From a virus, in the IMG/VR virus record IMGVR_UViG_3300015374_000064, positions 1-23,061 of that record: a DNA stretch of 23,061 nucleotides. One strand, written 5' to 3'. This document shows, in pieces, positions 4,197-12,713 of the stretch (position 1 is the first letter of the stretch; every line of letters starts with the position of its first letter). The position numbers were made by a program, and so were the translations under genes. A model generated the notes under the pieces. That model was not told where the DNA came from. It saw only the letters and a program-made list of their open reading frames with translations, and ran no database searches.

Positions 4197-4486
4197 TCTC
4201 TCTCCTTGAGGTGATGGTTCTCCTGTTTTAGTAGCCGATTCTCCTCCATCAGTTCGCGATTAGATCTTTCGAGCTCGGCGACACGAGCCTCCAGCTGGTC
4301 GATATGCTCGTTCAGCTCTTTGTTACGAGCTGTGGCCCATTCACGAATCGATCGAGATTCCTCCCAGAGCTCAGATGCATCTGAGTTTTTGATCTTGCCG
4401 GACAGCTGACGAACAGCAACCAGATACGCGCCCACAGGGCCTATGCAGGCAATAACCAATGCAATCAGTGCAGGGCTAGCCTCCAT
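4193..4486 (-). CDS. Membrane-anchored coiled-coil protein, 97 aa
   Basis: The 97-residue product has an N-terminal transmembrane helix (about residues 5-24, PALIALVIACIGPVGAYLVA), a polar linker, and a long coiled coil (about 48-97) with clear heptads (LNEHIDQLEARVAELERSN, then LMEENRLLKQENHHLKE). AAAGGGGGT precedes the ATG at 4486, which overlaps the end of the 68-residue gene by 11 bases. The membrane-plus-coiled-coil design recalls i-spanins and small phage membrane proteins near lysis genes. No o-spanin partner is expected in hosts with mycolic acids or a single membrane, so I do not assign that role. Confidence 0.78.
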   Translation of the reverse strand: MEASPALIALVIACIGPVGAYLVAVRQLSGKIKNSDASELWEESRSIREWATARNKELNEHIDQLEARVAELERSNRELMEENRLLKQENHHLKERE

Positions 4487-4682
4487 AGACCCCCTTTCTT
4501 GGTAGATATCTTGTTGGGACGGTTAGGCTTGGAACTTCTCTGCCATCCTTGCGCTCGATGTTGACAACCACGCGACCTCGAGGATCAACGTGGATGCCAA
4601 CATCATTGCCTTCTTTGAGCGCACGATATGTGTACTTCTCGATGAGCTTGAACATCAGTGGATGGAGCAGAAGCCGGGTCAT
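4476..4682 (-). CDS. Hypothetical protein, 68 aa, after the Tal-like gene
   Basis: I do not recognise a function. The ATG at 4682 overlaps the TGA of the large tail gene (ATGA). The N-terminus is amphipathic (MTRLLLHPLMFKLIEKYTY). The middle forms short beta strands (DVGIHVDPRGRVVVNIER), followed by a basic end (TRYLPRKGVYGG). Its position directly after the tail-tip genes and before the membrane-protein block gives no firm hint. It could be a small tail component or the first gene of the lysis-adjacent block. Confidence 0.7.
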   Translation of the reverse strand: MTRLLLHPLMFKLIEKYTYRALKEGNDVGIHVDPRGRVVVNIERKDGREVPSLTVPTRYLPRKGVYGG

Positions 4683-6586
4683 GCCAACCGGTACAGTCGG
4701 ATGGCCACGCTTCCGTTATGAATCATGTGGTCCGGTAGATCATCGGGGTCGTAGTCCGGAGGCAGCTCTGCCCAGTCGAAGGTCACGCCTCCGTACTTGA
4801 GTTCCCATGAACCCATCCCATGATTGGGTGGGTAATAGCCACCTCGGGTACTCCAACCACCAGTAAGAAGCGTTGGTGAAGCTCCGTCACCACCCTCGGG
4901 CGAGACTACAGTCTTATGCCCGAGTTCAGGAGTCCATCCGTATGCTCCCGTTACCCCGATTATGCCCTTCTCAGCACCGTAGGAATCGTCTCCTCGATAG
5001 ATGCTGACACCACCGCCACCAGATCCGGGATAGAACCCACCCGCAGGAGACTCTACGAATAGAGTCATTATCGCAGTGAAGAAGTAGTTTGTATCCAACG
5101 GGATATCAAACGTTCCTACTGTATGACCGGGTGAGAACATGGCGAAATCATCGAACGTACCTGGGTCAGTGCTTTCACTCCAAGCGAAGCGTTGCTCACT
5201 AACCAGAATGTACGTCCCCTCATCCGGATGTGGCCAGTTGTCCTCATCATCTGGATCAGGAGGAGGCCCTGGTGGGTCATACGGGTCGGGTGGTGGATCA
5301 GGCTCTCCGTCTGGGTCAACCGGCGGATACGGCTTGGGCTTCTTGGGCCGCTTCTTTGGATATGGATGCGGCTTGGGATCTCTTGGGTCTGGCGGATCAG
5401 GCGGATCCGGGTCGTCCCAGTCGTCATCGGGATCAGGATCCCAAGGATCACCGGGGTCGTCCGTCGGAGGCCAGTTCCCGCTGTCCAAGGGGTCTATGAC
5501 CGAGACTGTCGGGTACTCGTGATCTCCCGTCTCATCCTCTGCACGGATGTACTCCGTGACTCGGGCCTTGGCGAGATTGCCGGTAATACCCTCGAGCTCG
5601 ATGATGTCACCCAAGCGGTAGTCCACTTGGTATCTGTAGTCGCTGGGGATGGATGCCTGGCCGTCAATAGCCCGGATATAGTTGTTGTTGGCAAAGGCAT
5701 CTGCAGCATGCTGAGCCAAGTACTCCGCCAGCAGCCCCACCGGAGGATCTCCCGTGGCTTCACGAACCATCACCCGTCGATCCAGTCCTTCGGGGATCGG
5801 TAGATCCGGCTCTGCGTAATACGTGTACACCGTACCGTCGAAATACACGTACGCCACGTTTTTGTACTCGGAGATCGACAGAACTTCCTTTGTGTCCAAC
5901 AAAGAGTTCAGGTTCGGACTCAGCCGGACCAACGGGAAGTCATCCTGTCTACTGGTTAGGTCTCGGCCAAACCAAGCGCTGAAGACCAGACTGTAGTCAG
6001 TGTCGTCTGCCGAATCCAAATATATGCGGAAGCCCATACCTTGAGCCGTCGCAAAGGATCGGAGTCCATCCGAGAGTGGACCAATCGGGAAGGTACGAGG
6101 ACGCTCCAACCCACCCTCAGATATGAAGCCAAGCGTAAGGTTGTCGATCTTGTCTCGATCCCAATCCAGATTGGAAGAGGCATAACCTCCGGTCCAATCC
6201 GCCGGACTGATAACCATGTCAGTCAACACCACAGCAAGCATCTCGCCAGGAAATGACGTCAGCTTGAACTCAGAGGTTGGTGGATCAGTACCGTCGGGGT
6301 TCTTGAACCAGGCCATGCGGTTCTTCAAGAGCGCCTCGTCCAGCATCGGACCAGTGACCTTGAGCATGCCTTCTTCGATCTCGTGGTTCTCGATCACTGC
6401 GACTTCTCGCGATGAACCATGACCAACCATCGTGCCCGGGCTTAGAAGCTCTACGAACTTCTTCTCCAACGGGCAGAGGAGCTCGATGTCACCGCTTTGA
6501 AAGAACCGCTCAGTCCAGATGGCCGAGTTGTAGCCATCAATGAGCTGATCCCTACGGAACCCTTCCGTCATGGTATAGAGCAGCAT
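4679..6586 (-). CDS. Tail tip protein: Gp37-like domain, proline-rich linker, C-terminal beta domain
   Basis: This 635-residue protein follows the distal tail protein and should form the tail tip hub or its adsorption extension. Residues 1-365 resemble the Siphovirus ReqiPepy6 Gp37-like family (GYNSAIWTERFFQSGDIEL near the start, then GHGSSREVAVIENHEI, later QVDYRLGDIIELEG), the Tal/gp18-like hub of many actinophages. Residues 371-455 are an extreme Pro/Asp/Lys linker. Residues 456-635 form a separate glycine- and tyrosine-rich beta domain (GGGGVSIYRGDDSYG, TGGWSTRGGYYPP, WELKYGGVTFDW) that could bind the cell surface. No peptidase motif is evident. The ATG overlaps the stop of the upstream gene (TAATG). 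The linker DNA is repetitive and leaves other frames open by chance. Receptor binding is inference from layout. Confidence 0.85.
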   Translation of the reverse strand: MLLYTMTEGFRRDQLIDGYNSAIWTERFFQSGDIELLCPLEKKFVELLSPGTMVGHGSSREVAVIENHEIEEGMLKVTGPMLDEALLKNRMAWFKNPDGTDPPTSEFKLTSFPGEMLAVVLTDMVISPADWTGGYASSNLDWDRDKIDNLTLGFISEGGLERPRTFPIGPLSDGLRSFATAQGMGFRIYLDSADDTDYSLVFSAWFGRDLTSRQDDFPLVRLSPNLNSLLDTKEVLSISEYKNVAYVYFDGTVYTYYAEPDLPIPEGLDRRVMVREATGDPPVGLLAEYLAQHAADAFANNNYIRAIDGQASIPSDYRYQVDYRLGDIIELEGITGNLAKARVTEYIRAEDETGDHEYPTVSVIDPLDSGNWPPTDDPGDPWDPDPDDDWDDPDPPDPPDPRDPKPHPYPKKRPKKPKPYPPVDPDGEPDPPPDPYDPPGPPPDPDDEDNWPHPDEGTYILVSEQRFAWSESTDPGTFDDFAMFSPGHTVGTFDIPLDTNYFFTAIMTLFVESPAGGFYPGSGGGGVSIYRGDDSYGAEKGIIGVTGAYGWTPELGHKTVVSPEGGDGASPTLLTGGWSTRGGYYPPNHGMGSWELKYGGVTFDWAELPPDYDPDDLPDHMIHNGSVAIRLYRLA

Positions 6587-7443
6587 TAGATGCCCCCATA
6601 CCTGTCGAAATATACGACCTCGAACTCAAGGCCGTTCTCCTCTGCAGAGACGGCGAAGAAGTTCGAACCGGGCATGATCTTGAGCCACTTGGATCCAGAC
6701 TCGACCTGCTTGAGAATGGATGTGGCCGCATCGGGATCACCGGTATCGAACTCGACGATCTTGCGATCGTTATCCAGGGTCCCAAATATGAGATGGTGGC
6801 CAGGAGCCACATGAGCCTCGGTCAACTTGAAGGATTCCAGCGTGTCTGAAGTCTCAAGCACGAACCACAGTGGACCGGTGTAGTCCAAACTTGCCGACGG
6901 CTTGACCGTTACTTGAAAACCGGTTGGGGCTGAACCTGCGTAGTCGTACTCGTACTCGGTTGGTTCCCCATCGGTAATCGCGTTGGTAACCGCACCAACG
7001 AAAGATGTGCTCTCTATTGAGAGGAAGTCAGGTTGATGATTGATGACCGAGACTTGGATCTCAGGGTCTTGTGCGAATATGCTCGGCTCAACCGATTCAC
7101 AGATGCCCTCGATCTCGAGATCGGGGTACTCATCGGTGAACATGCGAAGTTTGCAGGGCTGCTCCGGCATGAAATATCCGTAGAGCAGCTGGCGAAGGCT
7201 TGCGATCGTCTGGTCTGTCCAGTTAGGATTCAGACCAAGAGTCAGGACGATGTTTCGTTCCGGGATGCTGCCACCCTGGAAATATGATCCACGTCCCGTG
7301 GCGTAGGCTGTGGATGAAAGCGCGGCCTTGACCGGGCCCAGCCCGTCGATGTTACGGATCTGAATCGGATCGTCGCCCGCACCTGTCCCGATCGGAAGAG
7401 GTAGCGCCGGGGCATAGCTTTCAACTTCAACTCGTTGCAGCAC
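6586..7443 (-). CDS. Distal tail protein (Dit-like)
   Basis: The 285-residue protein lies between tape measure and tail tip, the position of Dit, which forms the ring joining tail tube to tip. The N-terminal half shows typical Dit features: a strand-rich start (MLQRVEVESYAP), IQIRNIDGLGPVKAALSST, GGSIPERNIVLTLGLNPNW and LYGYFMPEQPCKLRMF, where a hydrophobic ring-forming domain is expected. The C-terminal half (about 150-285) is a beta-sandwich-like region ending FEVVYFDRYGGI. The start is GTG at 7443, with AAAGGAGG four bases upstream. A strong inverted repeat lies in the 75-base gap that separates it from the tape measure gene. Confidence 0.85.
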   Translation of the reverse strand: MLQRVEVESYAPALPLPIGTGAGDDPIQIRNIDGLGPVKAALSSTAYATGRGSYFQGGSIPERNIVLTLGLNPNWTDQTIASLRQLLYGYFMPEQPCKLRMFTDEYPDLEIEGICESVEPSIFAQDPEIQVSVINHQPDFLSIESTSFVGAVTNAITDGEPTEYEYDYAGSAPTGFQVTVKPSASLDYTGPLWFVLETSDTLESFKLTEAHVAPGHHLIFGTLDNDRKIVEFDTGDPDAATSILKQVESGSKWLKIMPGSNFFAVSAEENGLEFEVVYFDRYGGI

Positions 7444-7461
7444 TTCGCCTCCTTTCGGGAT

Positions 7462-7514
7462 GCTGAGTCCCCGAGGAATCCTTTCTAGGAAAAGACCCCC
7501 CGGGGATTTTCAGC
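7462..7514 (+). terminator. Large inverted repeat before the Dit gene; terminator-like on the plus strand
   Basis: The arms GCTGA-x-TCCCCG (7462-7473) and CGGGGA-TTT-TCAGC (7501-7514) form 11 bp interrupted by a small internal loop. On the plus strand GTTTTTAA follows the second arm, which fits an intrinsic terminator facing antisense to the tape measure gene. On the coding strand there is no U-tract after the stem. There it would instead be a 5' structure that leaves the AAAGGAGG of the Dit gene free. Function is inferred. Confidence 0.5.
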
Positions 7515-7518
7515 GTTT

Positions 7519-10500
7519 TTAACCGGTAGCCATCCCAAGGGCGCCCTTTACCTGCGAGAGCTGGTTCTTGGTCTGGCGGTAAATCTCGAGCGTCGACAAC
7601 GCCTTCGGTGAGTTGTTGTTCTGCTCGAACTTGAAGTTGATCATCCCAGCGCCTCCAGCATGGGGCGTTTCGGCATCGCTCTGTTGCTGGGTACCCTGCG
7701 ATATCGAAGCTCCCGCGTAAAGCAGGGGCCGTATCGGGATAACGTTGGGGTTGACCAACTTGTTGAACTCTCCCGCGTTCTTCTTCAACAACGTCAAATC
7801 CAAGACCGGTGTGATCTTCGGATTGGCGTCGATATCGCCCAACAGCTTGGGCAACACGGAGAGCGACTTCTTGGTGGCCTCTACGGCTTGGTCCGCGGTG
7901 GATGCTGCAGCCTTCTCGACCGTGTTTCCCCGATCTTGTAGGCCCTTCACCAAACCAAGCACAGCGAACTCGCCCAGATCCTGAGTAACCTTCGACGGTG
8001 ACCCGATACCGAGTACGTCGATGATCTTGCCCGGGATCTTCTTGGCTAGATCGGCGGCCGATTGAGCAACCTTCCAGGCCAGCTGGGCCATACCCTTGAC
8101 TAGGCCCTCGACGATTGCACTCGCGAGGTTATAGCCAGCGTTGACCATCTGCTGACGGTTCTGACGGATAGCTCGCGCTAGACCATTCATGAACCGAATA
8201 ACGGCCTTGAAGCCCGCATCGGCAATGCGAGGCGCCTGCTGAGATATACCTCGTATCCACGAGATAACCAGGTTGGCACCCGACCGAATAATGCGCGGGA
8301 GCTGGTTCGCAATACCGTTAATGAACTTAACGATAATGTTTGCACCTGCCCGGACAATACTCGGAATCCGATTTGCGACGGCATTCAGGAACTTGGTGAT
8401 CAGCTTGCCAGCCTGAACGACGACGCCACCGATCTTGTCGGCCATTGCCCCGAGGAATCGAACGATTACTCGAGCTCCGGCTGCGACAATGCCCGGCATC
8501 CGCTTGGCAATTCCGCTGAGGAAATTGACTATGAGCTTTGCGCCACCGGCCACGATCTGCGGTGCTTGGGTAGCCAAGGCACCTAGGAACCCGGCAACGA
8601 TTCTGCCGACTTGTTCCGTAACCGGACCGATGTTGTCTGCCAGACCCTTAAGGAATGCCAAGAACAGGTGGTAGCCCGCCTTGATCATGGGTTCGGCATG
8701 GCGCTCGATCAAGGAGACAATCGTCCCCAGCACAGCACCGATGAACTCGGAAGCCTTCGGTAACAACTGGATCAGACCATCCAAGAATATGCCGACGATC
8801 TTCACCATGTTGGTGACGATCTGGGGCATCAACTTGACCATTTGCTCGCCGATGTCGGCTAGGCCCTTGAGGAACTCGATGACCATCTTCGGGATAAGCG
8901 CGATCAGGGCTGTGATAGCCGTGATCATTACCGCCGCACCCTTCTGACCTTGGTCGCCGAGTAGCGCAAACGCCTTCGCTAGGACGTAGATACCGGTCGA
9001 GACCAGCAGGACACTGGCACCGATGACAACGAGGGCTACGCCCAGTGCAGTCAACGGTCCAGCAGCGAGAGCACCAACCGCCGCCAAGACACCCATTGTC
9101 GCTGCAATAGCAGCAAGGCCCTTGATGATGGTGCTCCACTTGAGGGAGCCCAGCACCACGAGTGAGGGTGTCAGGATGGCAAATCCCGCGGCAGCTGCCA
9201 GCAAGGCCACTGAACCTGGAATGGTTCCAGCCATAGCTGTGAGACCGGCAGCAAATACGATAAGGGTGGCTCCCATGGCGGCGAGACCCTTGATAATCGT
9301 GCCGATGTTCAGCGACCCAAATATCCCCATAGCCACCGCGATACCGTTGAGCGCGACAGCGAGGATAACTAGGCCAGCAGCTTGCAGCGCAATCGTCGGA
9401 GGAATGGCACTGACGGCCACGCCGATGACGACCAATGCTCCAGCAACAGCGATCAGGCTCTTGGCGATCTCGAATAGGCTCATGCCCCCAAAGGCCTTCA
9501 TCGCTCCGGAGAGGAGAATGAGTCCTGTAGAGACAAGGATCAATCCTGGACCCGTAAGCAACAACTGAGGGCCGAGGCCCTTCGTTGCCACGCCTACGGC
9601 AACCAGAGCCGCCGTCATACCGATGAAGCCCTTGATGATCGTGCCCCAGTCCATGTTGCCGAATACAGCCATGGACACTGCGAGCAGATTCATTGCGATG
9701 GCGACAGCAATAAGACCGGGTCCGACCAACACGAGGCTGGGACCCATAAGTTTGGTGGCTGTACCAATCGCTACCAGAGCGCCGGTAATACCGAGAAGAC
9801 CTCTTGCGAGCTCCTCCCAGTCGAGCTTGGCAAACGCGAACACAGCGATAGCAAGCACGTCGACTGCCGCGGCCAGAAGCAACATGCTGGTGGCCATGAA
9901 CGGCAGAAGTAGGATGCCTGCTTTTCCGACTCGAGTCAGCAAGAACATGGCGCCCACCAGCTGGCCAATGCCAACCGAGACAGCCGCCATAGCCTTACCG
10001 AGCTTCTTCGCGTCAATGTTGGCGAACACGACGCAGGCAGCAGCCAGTGCAAGCACGGCTCCCGCGATAAGAAGCATGGTTCTCGCGTTGATGTTCTTCT
10101 GAATCGCTCCAAGCGTAGTACTGAGCTGGTCAGTGACTTCCTTGAAGCTCTTGATTGCTCCACCAGAGAAATCGATACCGATTCCCTTAAGGAGCTTCTT
10201 GACACCAACTGCGATACCACCCAAGAAGGTGGTCTGGATGAACGTCATCACATCGTCGTAACTGACGCTCTTGAGGCCGTTGACGATCGCGTGTCCGATT
10301 GATGCAAATATGTCGTGCACCTTGACGACAACCGGACGTACGACGTCCACGACTTCCTCAAGCGTGTCCTTGAAGCTCTCCCAGGCTCGAGTAACCCCGT
10401 CAAGGATTCGGCCTAGAGGACCAAGCGACTTCTTGAGTGAATCCAGATCGTTTGCTGCGCCTTCAGCGTCACCGGAGAACAGACCACTGAGGAGATTCGA

Positions 10501-12339
10501 GAGGTTCTTCAGGGCCTTTGCCGGGCCATCAAGACTGCCTGCCAGTTCGTCAAAGACGTCCTGGAACCCCTTACCGCGACCTATTGCCTTATCGAGCGCA
10601 ACGATAAAGTCGCCGACAGATCCTGTGAATGCCAGGAATCCACCGGAGCCATTACCCACTATGCCAAGAAGGTGCGCGATGTTCGAGGCAATTGTCTTGG
10701 TGATCGTAAAGCCAAGATGCATCGTCGCGAACAACCCAGCGAAAGTTCGCCGGAGGTTATCCGCGGTTTCCGGACCGAGCTTGAGGCCCTCCATGAACTC
10801 ACGGAACCGAACTGTGAGCTCGAAGAGATCCTGACCCGTCTTACGCGGGAATATGTCGCGGAATGCATCCTTGATCGGCTTGAGTACCGACAGAAGCGAC
10901 TCAAAGGCTGCCTTGATCCCCTTAATAAGTTCTTCACGTCCGCCGAGCTTCTTCCACTCGGTAAGGATCTCGTTGCGCGTCTTTGCCGCATTGCCAATCA
11001 TGTTCTGAATGGCATTGGACAAATCGGTGAACGTCTTCTTGGCTTCCTTGAAGTTACCGAATATGATCTGGAAGGTTGCTGCCCAACCAGACCCCATCGC
11101 TTCCTTCGCCACGTCGAAGACGCCACTGAGGGTCTTGACCTCGGTAGCTGCCTTCTTGGCGGTGGTCGCCGTCTGCTGAATGGCCTTGATCTGCTGATCG
11201 TTGAAGCCCTGAGCCTTGAGCTGAGCCTTTGTCAGGTCGCCCGTGAATTGCGAAAGAGTGTTTGTCAGGACGTCAGACGTCAGCCAGGACTTCTCGCCTG
11301 GGCGAGCAGTGATCGACTCTCGGAAAGACTGACCGTTGATGGTCGCCTTACCAGTGGCCTTATCGATCTTGACTGCGCCCTCGGCAACCGTACCCATGGC
11401 TTGGGCCGTGTTGACAAGAGCTCTCTGGAAGGTGGCGCCACCCATACCGGCGTTGACGACCGAGTTCCAGTCCTGCAGGGAGACACGACCAGATGCAATG
11501 GCCTGAGACAGCTGATACATCGCGCCGGAGGCTTGCTCGGCACTTGAACCAGACAATGCTGCCAGGTTGGCAATACCCTTGATCGACTGGACCGCAGGCT
11601 CCAACTGAACACCGGCAGCCGTGAAGGTACCGATGTTCTTGGCCATCTGACCGAAGTTGTAGATCGTCTGGTCTGAATAATGGTTCAGCTGGTTGAGTGC
11701 CTTGTTTACATCTTGAAGGTTGGCACCCTCGAACTGAGTATTTGCCAGAATCGTCTGAATCGACTGCAGGTTGGTCGCGTACTCTTGAAGGCCACCAGTA
11801 ATGGGGCCGAGAGTCAGCGACTTGGTGATCTCCTGCGCCTTCATGGTCGCAGTAGAGACCATCGTCCCCAATGCGGCAGTGAAGGCCACTGTCATGCCAC
11901 TGAATTTGGCGGTGACATGATCCAGAGCCGAAGTCAAAGGCGCAAGCGTAACCTTGGCCGATGCTCGCTCGATTTCACCGAATGCTTCAGGAGCTCCACG
12001 ACTTGCTCCGAACAAACGTGTCCGAAGTTTGTCTAGTGCACCGAGAACTCCGCTGAGACTGACCTTGCTAGAAGCTCGGTCAATTTCGCTGAAGCCTTCT
12101 GCTGCACCGTGTCCTACATTGCCCAAACGCGCCCGGAGCTTGTCCAGCGCCGACATGGCGGGAGTGAGGGTGACCTTAGAAGCAGCCTTCTCGATATCAG
12201 AGAAGCCAGTGGTGTTCTTACCGAGATTGTTGATCGCGGTATTGAGCTTCGTCAGCGTCGCCATCGTCTGCGCGACTCGCTGCTCGAACACTTGGTTCTC
12301 GAAGCTCATTGCTACTACTCGTTCGTCGATACTGGCCAC
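7519..12339 (-). CDS. Tape measure protein, 1606 aa
   Basis: It sets tail length and guides tube assembly; at about 0.15 nm per residue it predicts a tail near 240 nm. The N-terminus (1-45) is helical. Three 37-residue repeats follow (45-148, each with EIxxASxKVxL and ALDKLRxRL), then a conserved tape measure core (about 185-330, with LQSIQTILANTQFEG, GTFTAAGVQLEPA and LSGSSAEQASGAMYQLSQAI). The middle is helical, followed by a hydrophobic 57-residue repeat block (8960-9850) and eight 22-residue repeats (8167-8694). Near the C-terminus LGIGSPSKVTQDLGEFAV is a motif shared by many tape measures. No peptidase or lysozyme domain is seen. GTG at 12339 overlaps the upstream TAG, with AAGGAGG ten bases before it. 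Confidence 0.95.
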   Translation of the reverse strand: MASIDERVVAMSFENQVFEQRVAQTMATLTKLNTAINNLGKNTTGFSDIEKAASKVTLTPAMSALDKLRARLGNVGHGAAEGFSEIDRASSKVSLSGVLGALDKLRTRLFGASRGAPEAFGEIERASAKVTLAPLTSALDHVTAKFSGMTVAFTAALGTMVSTATMKAQEITKSLTLGPITGGLQEYATNLQSIQTILANTQFEGANLQDVNKALNQLNHYSDQTIYNFGQMAKNIGTFTAAGVQLEPAVQSIKGIANLAALSGSSAEQASGAMYQLSQAIASGRVSLQDWNSVVNAGMGGATFQRALVNTAQAMGTVAEGAVKIDKATGKATINGQSFRESITARPGEKSWLTSDVLTNTLSQFTGDLTKAQLKAQGFNDQQIKAIQQTATTAKKAATEVKTLSGVFDVAKEAMGSGWAATFQIIFGNFKEAKKTFTDLSNAIQNMIGNAAKTRNEILTEWKKLGGREELIKGIKAAFESLLSVLKPIKDAFRDIFPRKTGQDLFELTVRFREFMEGLKLGPETADNLRRTFAGLFATMHLGFTITKTIASNIAHLLGIVGNGSGGFLAFTGSVGDFIVALDKAIGRGKGFQDVFDELAGSLDGPAKALKNLSNLLSGLFSGDAEGAANDLDSLKKSLGPLGRILDGVTRAWESFKDTLEEVVDVVRPVVVKVHDIFASIGHAIVNGLKSVSYDDVMTFIQTTFLGGIAVGVKKLLKGIGIDFSGGAIKSFKEVTDQLSTTLGAIQKNINARTMLLIAGAVLALAAACVVFANIDAKKLGKAMAAVSVGIGQLVGAMFLLTRVGKAGILLLPFMATSMLLLAAAVDVLAIAVFAFAKLDWEELARGLLGITGALVAIGTATKLMGPSLVLVGPGLIAVAIAMNLLAVSMAVFGNMDWGTIIKGFIGMTAALVAVGVATKGLGPQLLLTGPGLILVSTGLILLSGAMKAFGGMSLFEIAKSLIAVAGALVVIGVAVSAIPPTIALQAAGLVILAVALNGIAVAMGIFGSLNIGTIIKGLAAMGATLIVFAAGLTAMAGTIPGSVALLAAAAGFAILTPSLVVLGSLKWSTIIKGLAAIAATMGVLAAVGALAAGPLTALGVALVVIGASVLLVSTGIYVLAKAFALLGDQGQKGAAVMITAITALIALIPKMVIEFLKGLADIGEQMVKLMPQIVTNMVKIVGIFLDGLIQLLPKASEFIGAVLGTIVSLIERHAEPMIKAGYHLFLAFLKGLADNIGPVTEQVGRIVAGFLGALATQAPQIVAGGAKLIVNFLSGIAKRMPGIVAAGARVIVRFLGAMADKIGGVVVQAGKLITKFLNAVANRIPSIVRAGANIIVKFINGIANQLPRIIRSGANLVISWIRGISQQAPRIADAGFKAVIRFMNGLARAIRQNRQQMVNAGYNLASAIVEGLVKGMAQLAWKVAQSAADLAKKIPGKIIDVLGIGSPSKVTQDLGEFAVLGLVKGLQDRGNTVEKAAASTADQAVEATKKSLSVLPKLLGDIDANPKITPVLDLTLLKKNAGEFNKLVNPNVIPIRPLLYAGASISQGTQQQSDAETPHAGGAGMINFKFEQNNNSPKALSTLEIYRQTKNQLSQVKGALGMATG
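8167..8694 (-). repeat. Eight tandem 66-base (22-residue) repeats in the tape measure gene
   Basis: Eight back-to-back units of exactly 22 codons follow the pattern P-x-I-V-x-A-G-A-x-x-I-V-x-F-L-x-G-I-A-x-x-I, for example PSIVRAGANIIVKFINGIA and PRIIRSGANLVISWIRGIS. The spacing is twice the 11-residue periodicity known in tape measure helices. Unit identity is higher at the hydrophobic positions than elsewhere. Confidence 0.85.
8960..9850 (-). repeat. Tandem 57-residue (171-base) hydrophobic repeats in the tape measure gene
   Basis: Each unit has an amphipathic start (WGTIIKG, FEIAKSL, GTIIKGL, STIIKGL; ELARGLL in the first), a hydrophobic stretch, a GP turn and a second hydrophobic stretch. 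The marker Lys/Arg recurs at 57, 57, 57 and 56 residues (from 9804 to 9121). The block resembles paired membrane helices and could serve DNA delivery through the host membrane. Confidence 0.75.
11896..12207 (-). repeat. Three 111-base (37-residue) repeats near the tape measure N-terminus
   Basis: Three units, the third slightly shorter, share [GA]F-x-EI-x-[RK]AS-x-KV-x-L and ALDKLRxRL (residues 45-81, 82-118 and 119-148). They are diverged at the DNA level, which suggests an old duplication. Confidence 0.8.
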
Positions 12340-12713
12340 TACTTAGTCACCTCCTTCCACATGTCTTGCGCGATCTGGTCAAATATCGGCCGCATCGCAG
12401 GGTTGATGTAGTCCCGGCCCTCGATGAAGACACCCTGCTTGGTGCCGTGGCCGTACTGCAGGATCGCGGCGATGGAAATGCCGGACTCCATATGGGAGTT
12501 CGCCCACTGGATGCTGAAATATCCAGGACGATTGATGGTGAAGTAGTACCAAGCACGAGCAGTCTCACCAGACTCCACCGGAGTGGCTGCGGCAAGAGCG
12601 GCCACGCCTTGTGGTCCGTACTTCTCCAGCGCGGTCAAATATGTACGCTGCTTCATACGAGCAGCGAAGGCCTCAAAGTTCTTGAACGAACCTCGATTGG
12701 TGACCCTGATCAT
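12339..12713 (-). CDS. HK97 gp10-like tail completion protein
   Basis: This 124-residue protein matches the HK97 gp10-like family in its order of motifs: an N-terminal helix region (FEAFAARMKQRTYLTALEKYG), TPVESGETARAWYY, IQWANSHMESG, AAILQYGHGT, GRDYINPAMRPIFD and a final amphipathic helix. In the family these proteins act at the head-tail connector or in tail completion. It normally lies between the stopper and the tail terminator. Here it sits directly before the tape measure gene, downstream of the second tail-tube paralogue, which suggests a tail-side role in this phage. Its ATG overlaps the upstream TGA (ATGA), and its TAG overlaps the tape measure GTG. Confidence 0.82.
   Translation of the reverse strand: MIRVTNRGSFKNFEAFAARMKQRTYLTALEKYGPQGVAALAAATPVESGETARAWYYFTINRPGYFSIQWANSHMESGISIAAILQYGHGTKQGVFIEGRDYINPAMRPIFDQIAQDMWKEVTK

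Noticed and set aside
1-4682. An endolysin gene beside the holin
   Set aside because: None of the genes in this part has amidase, peptidase or glycosidase motifs. The endolysin must lie outside the window.
5116-5803. Several open frames in both directions across the tail-tip linker
   Set aside because: They arise from the low-complexity Pro/Asp/Lys repeat DNA and encode Gly/Ser- or Arg-rich nonsense. The sense frame continues smoothly on both sides.
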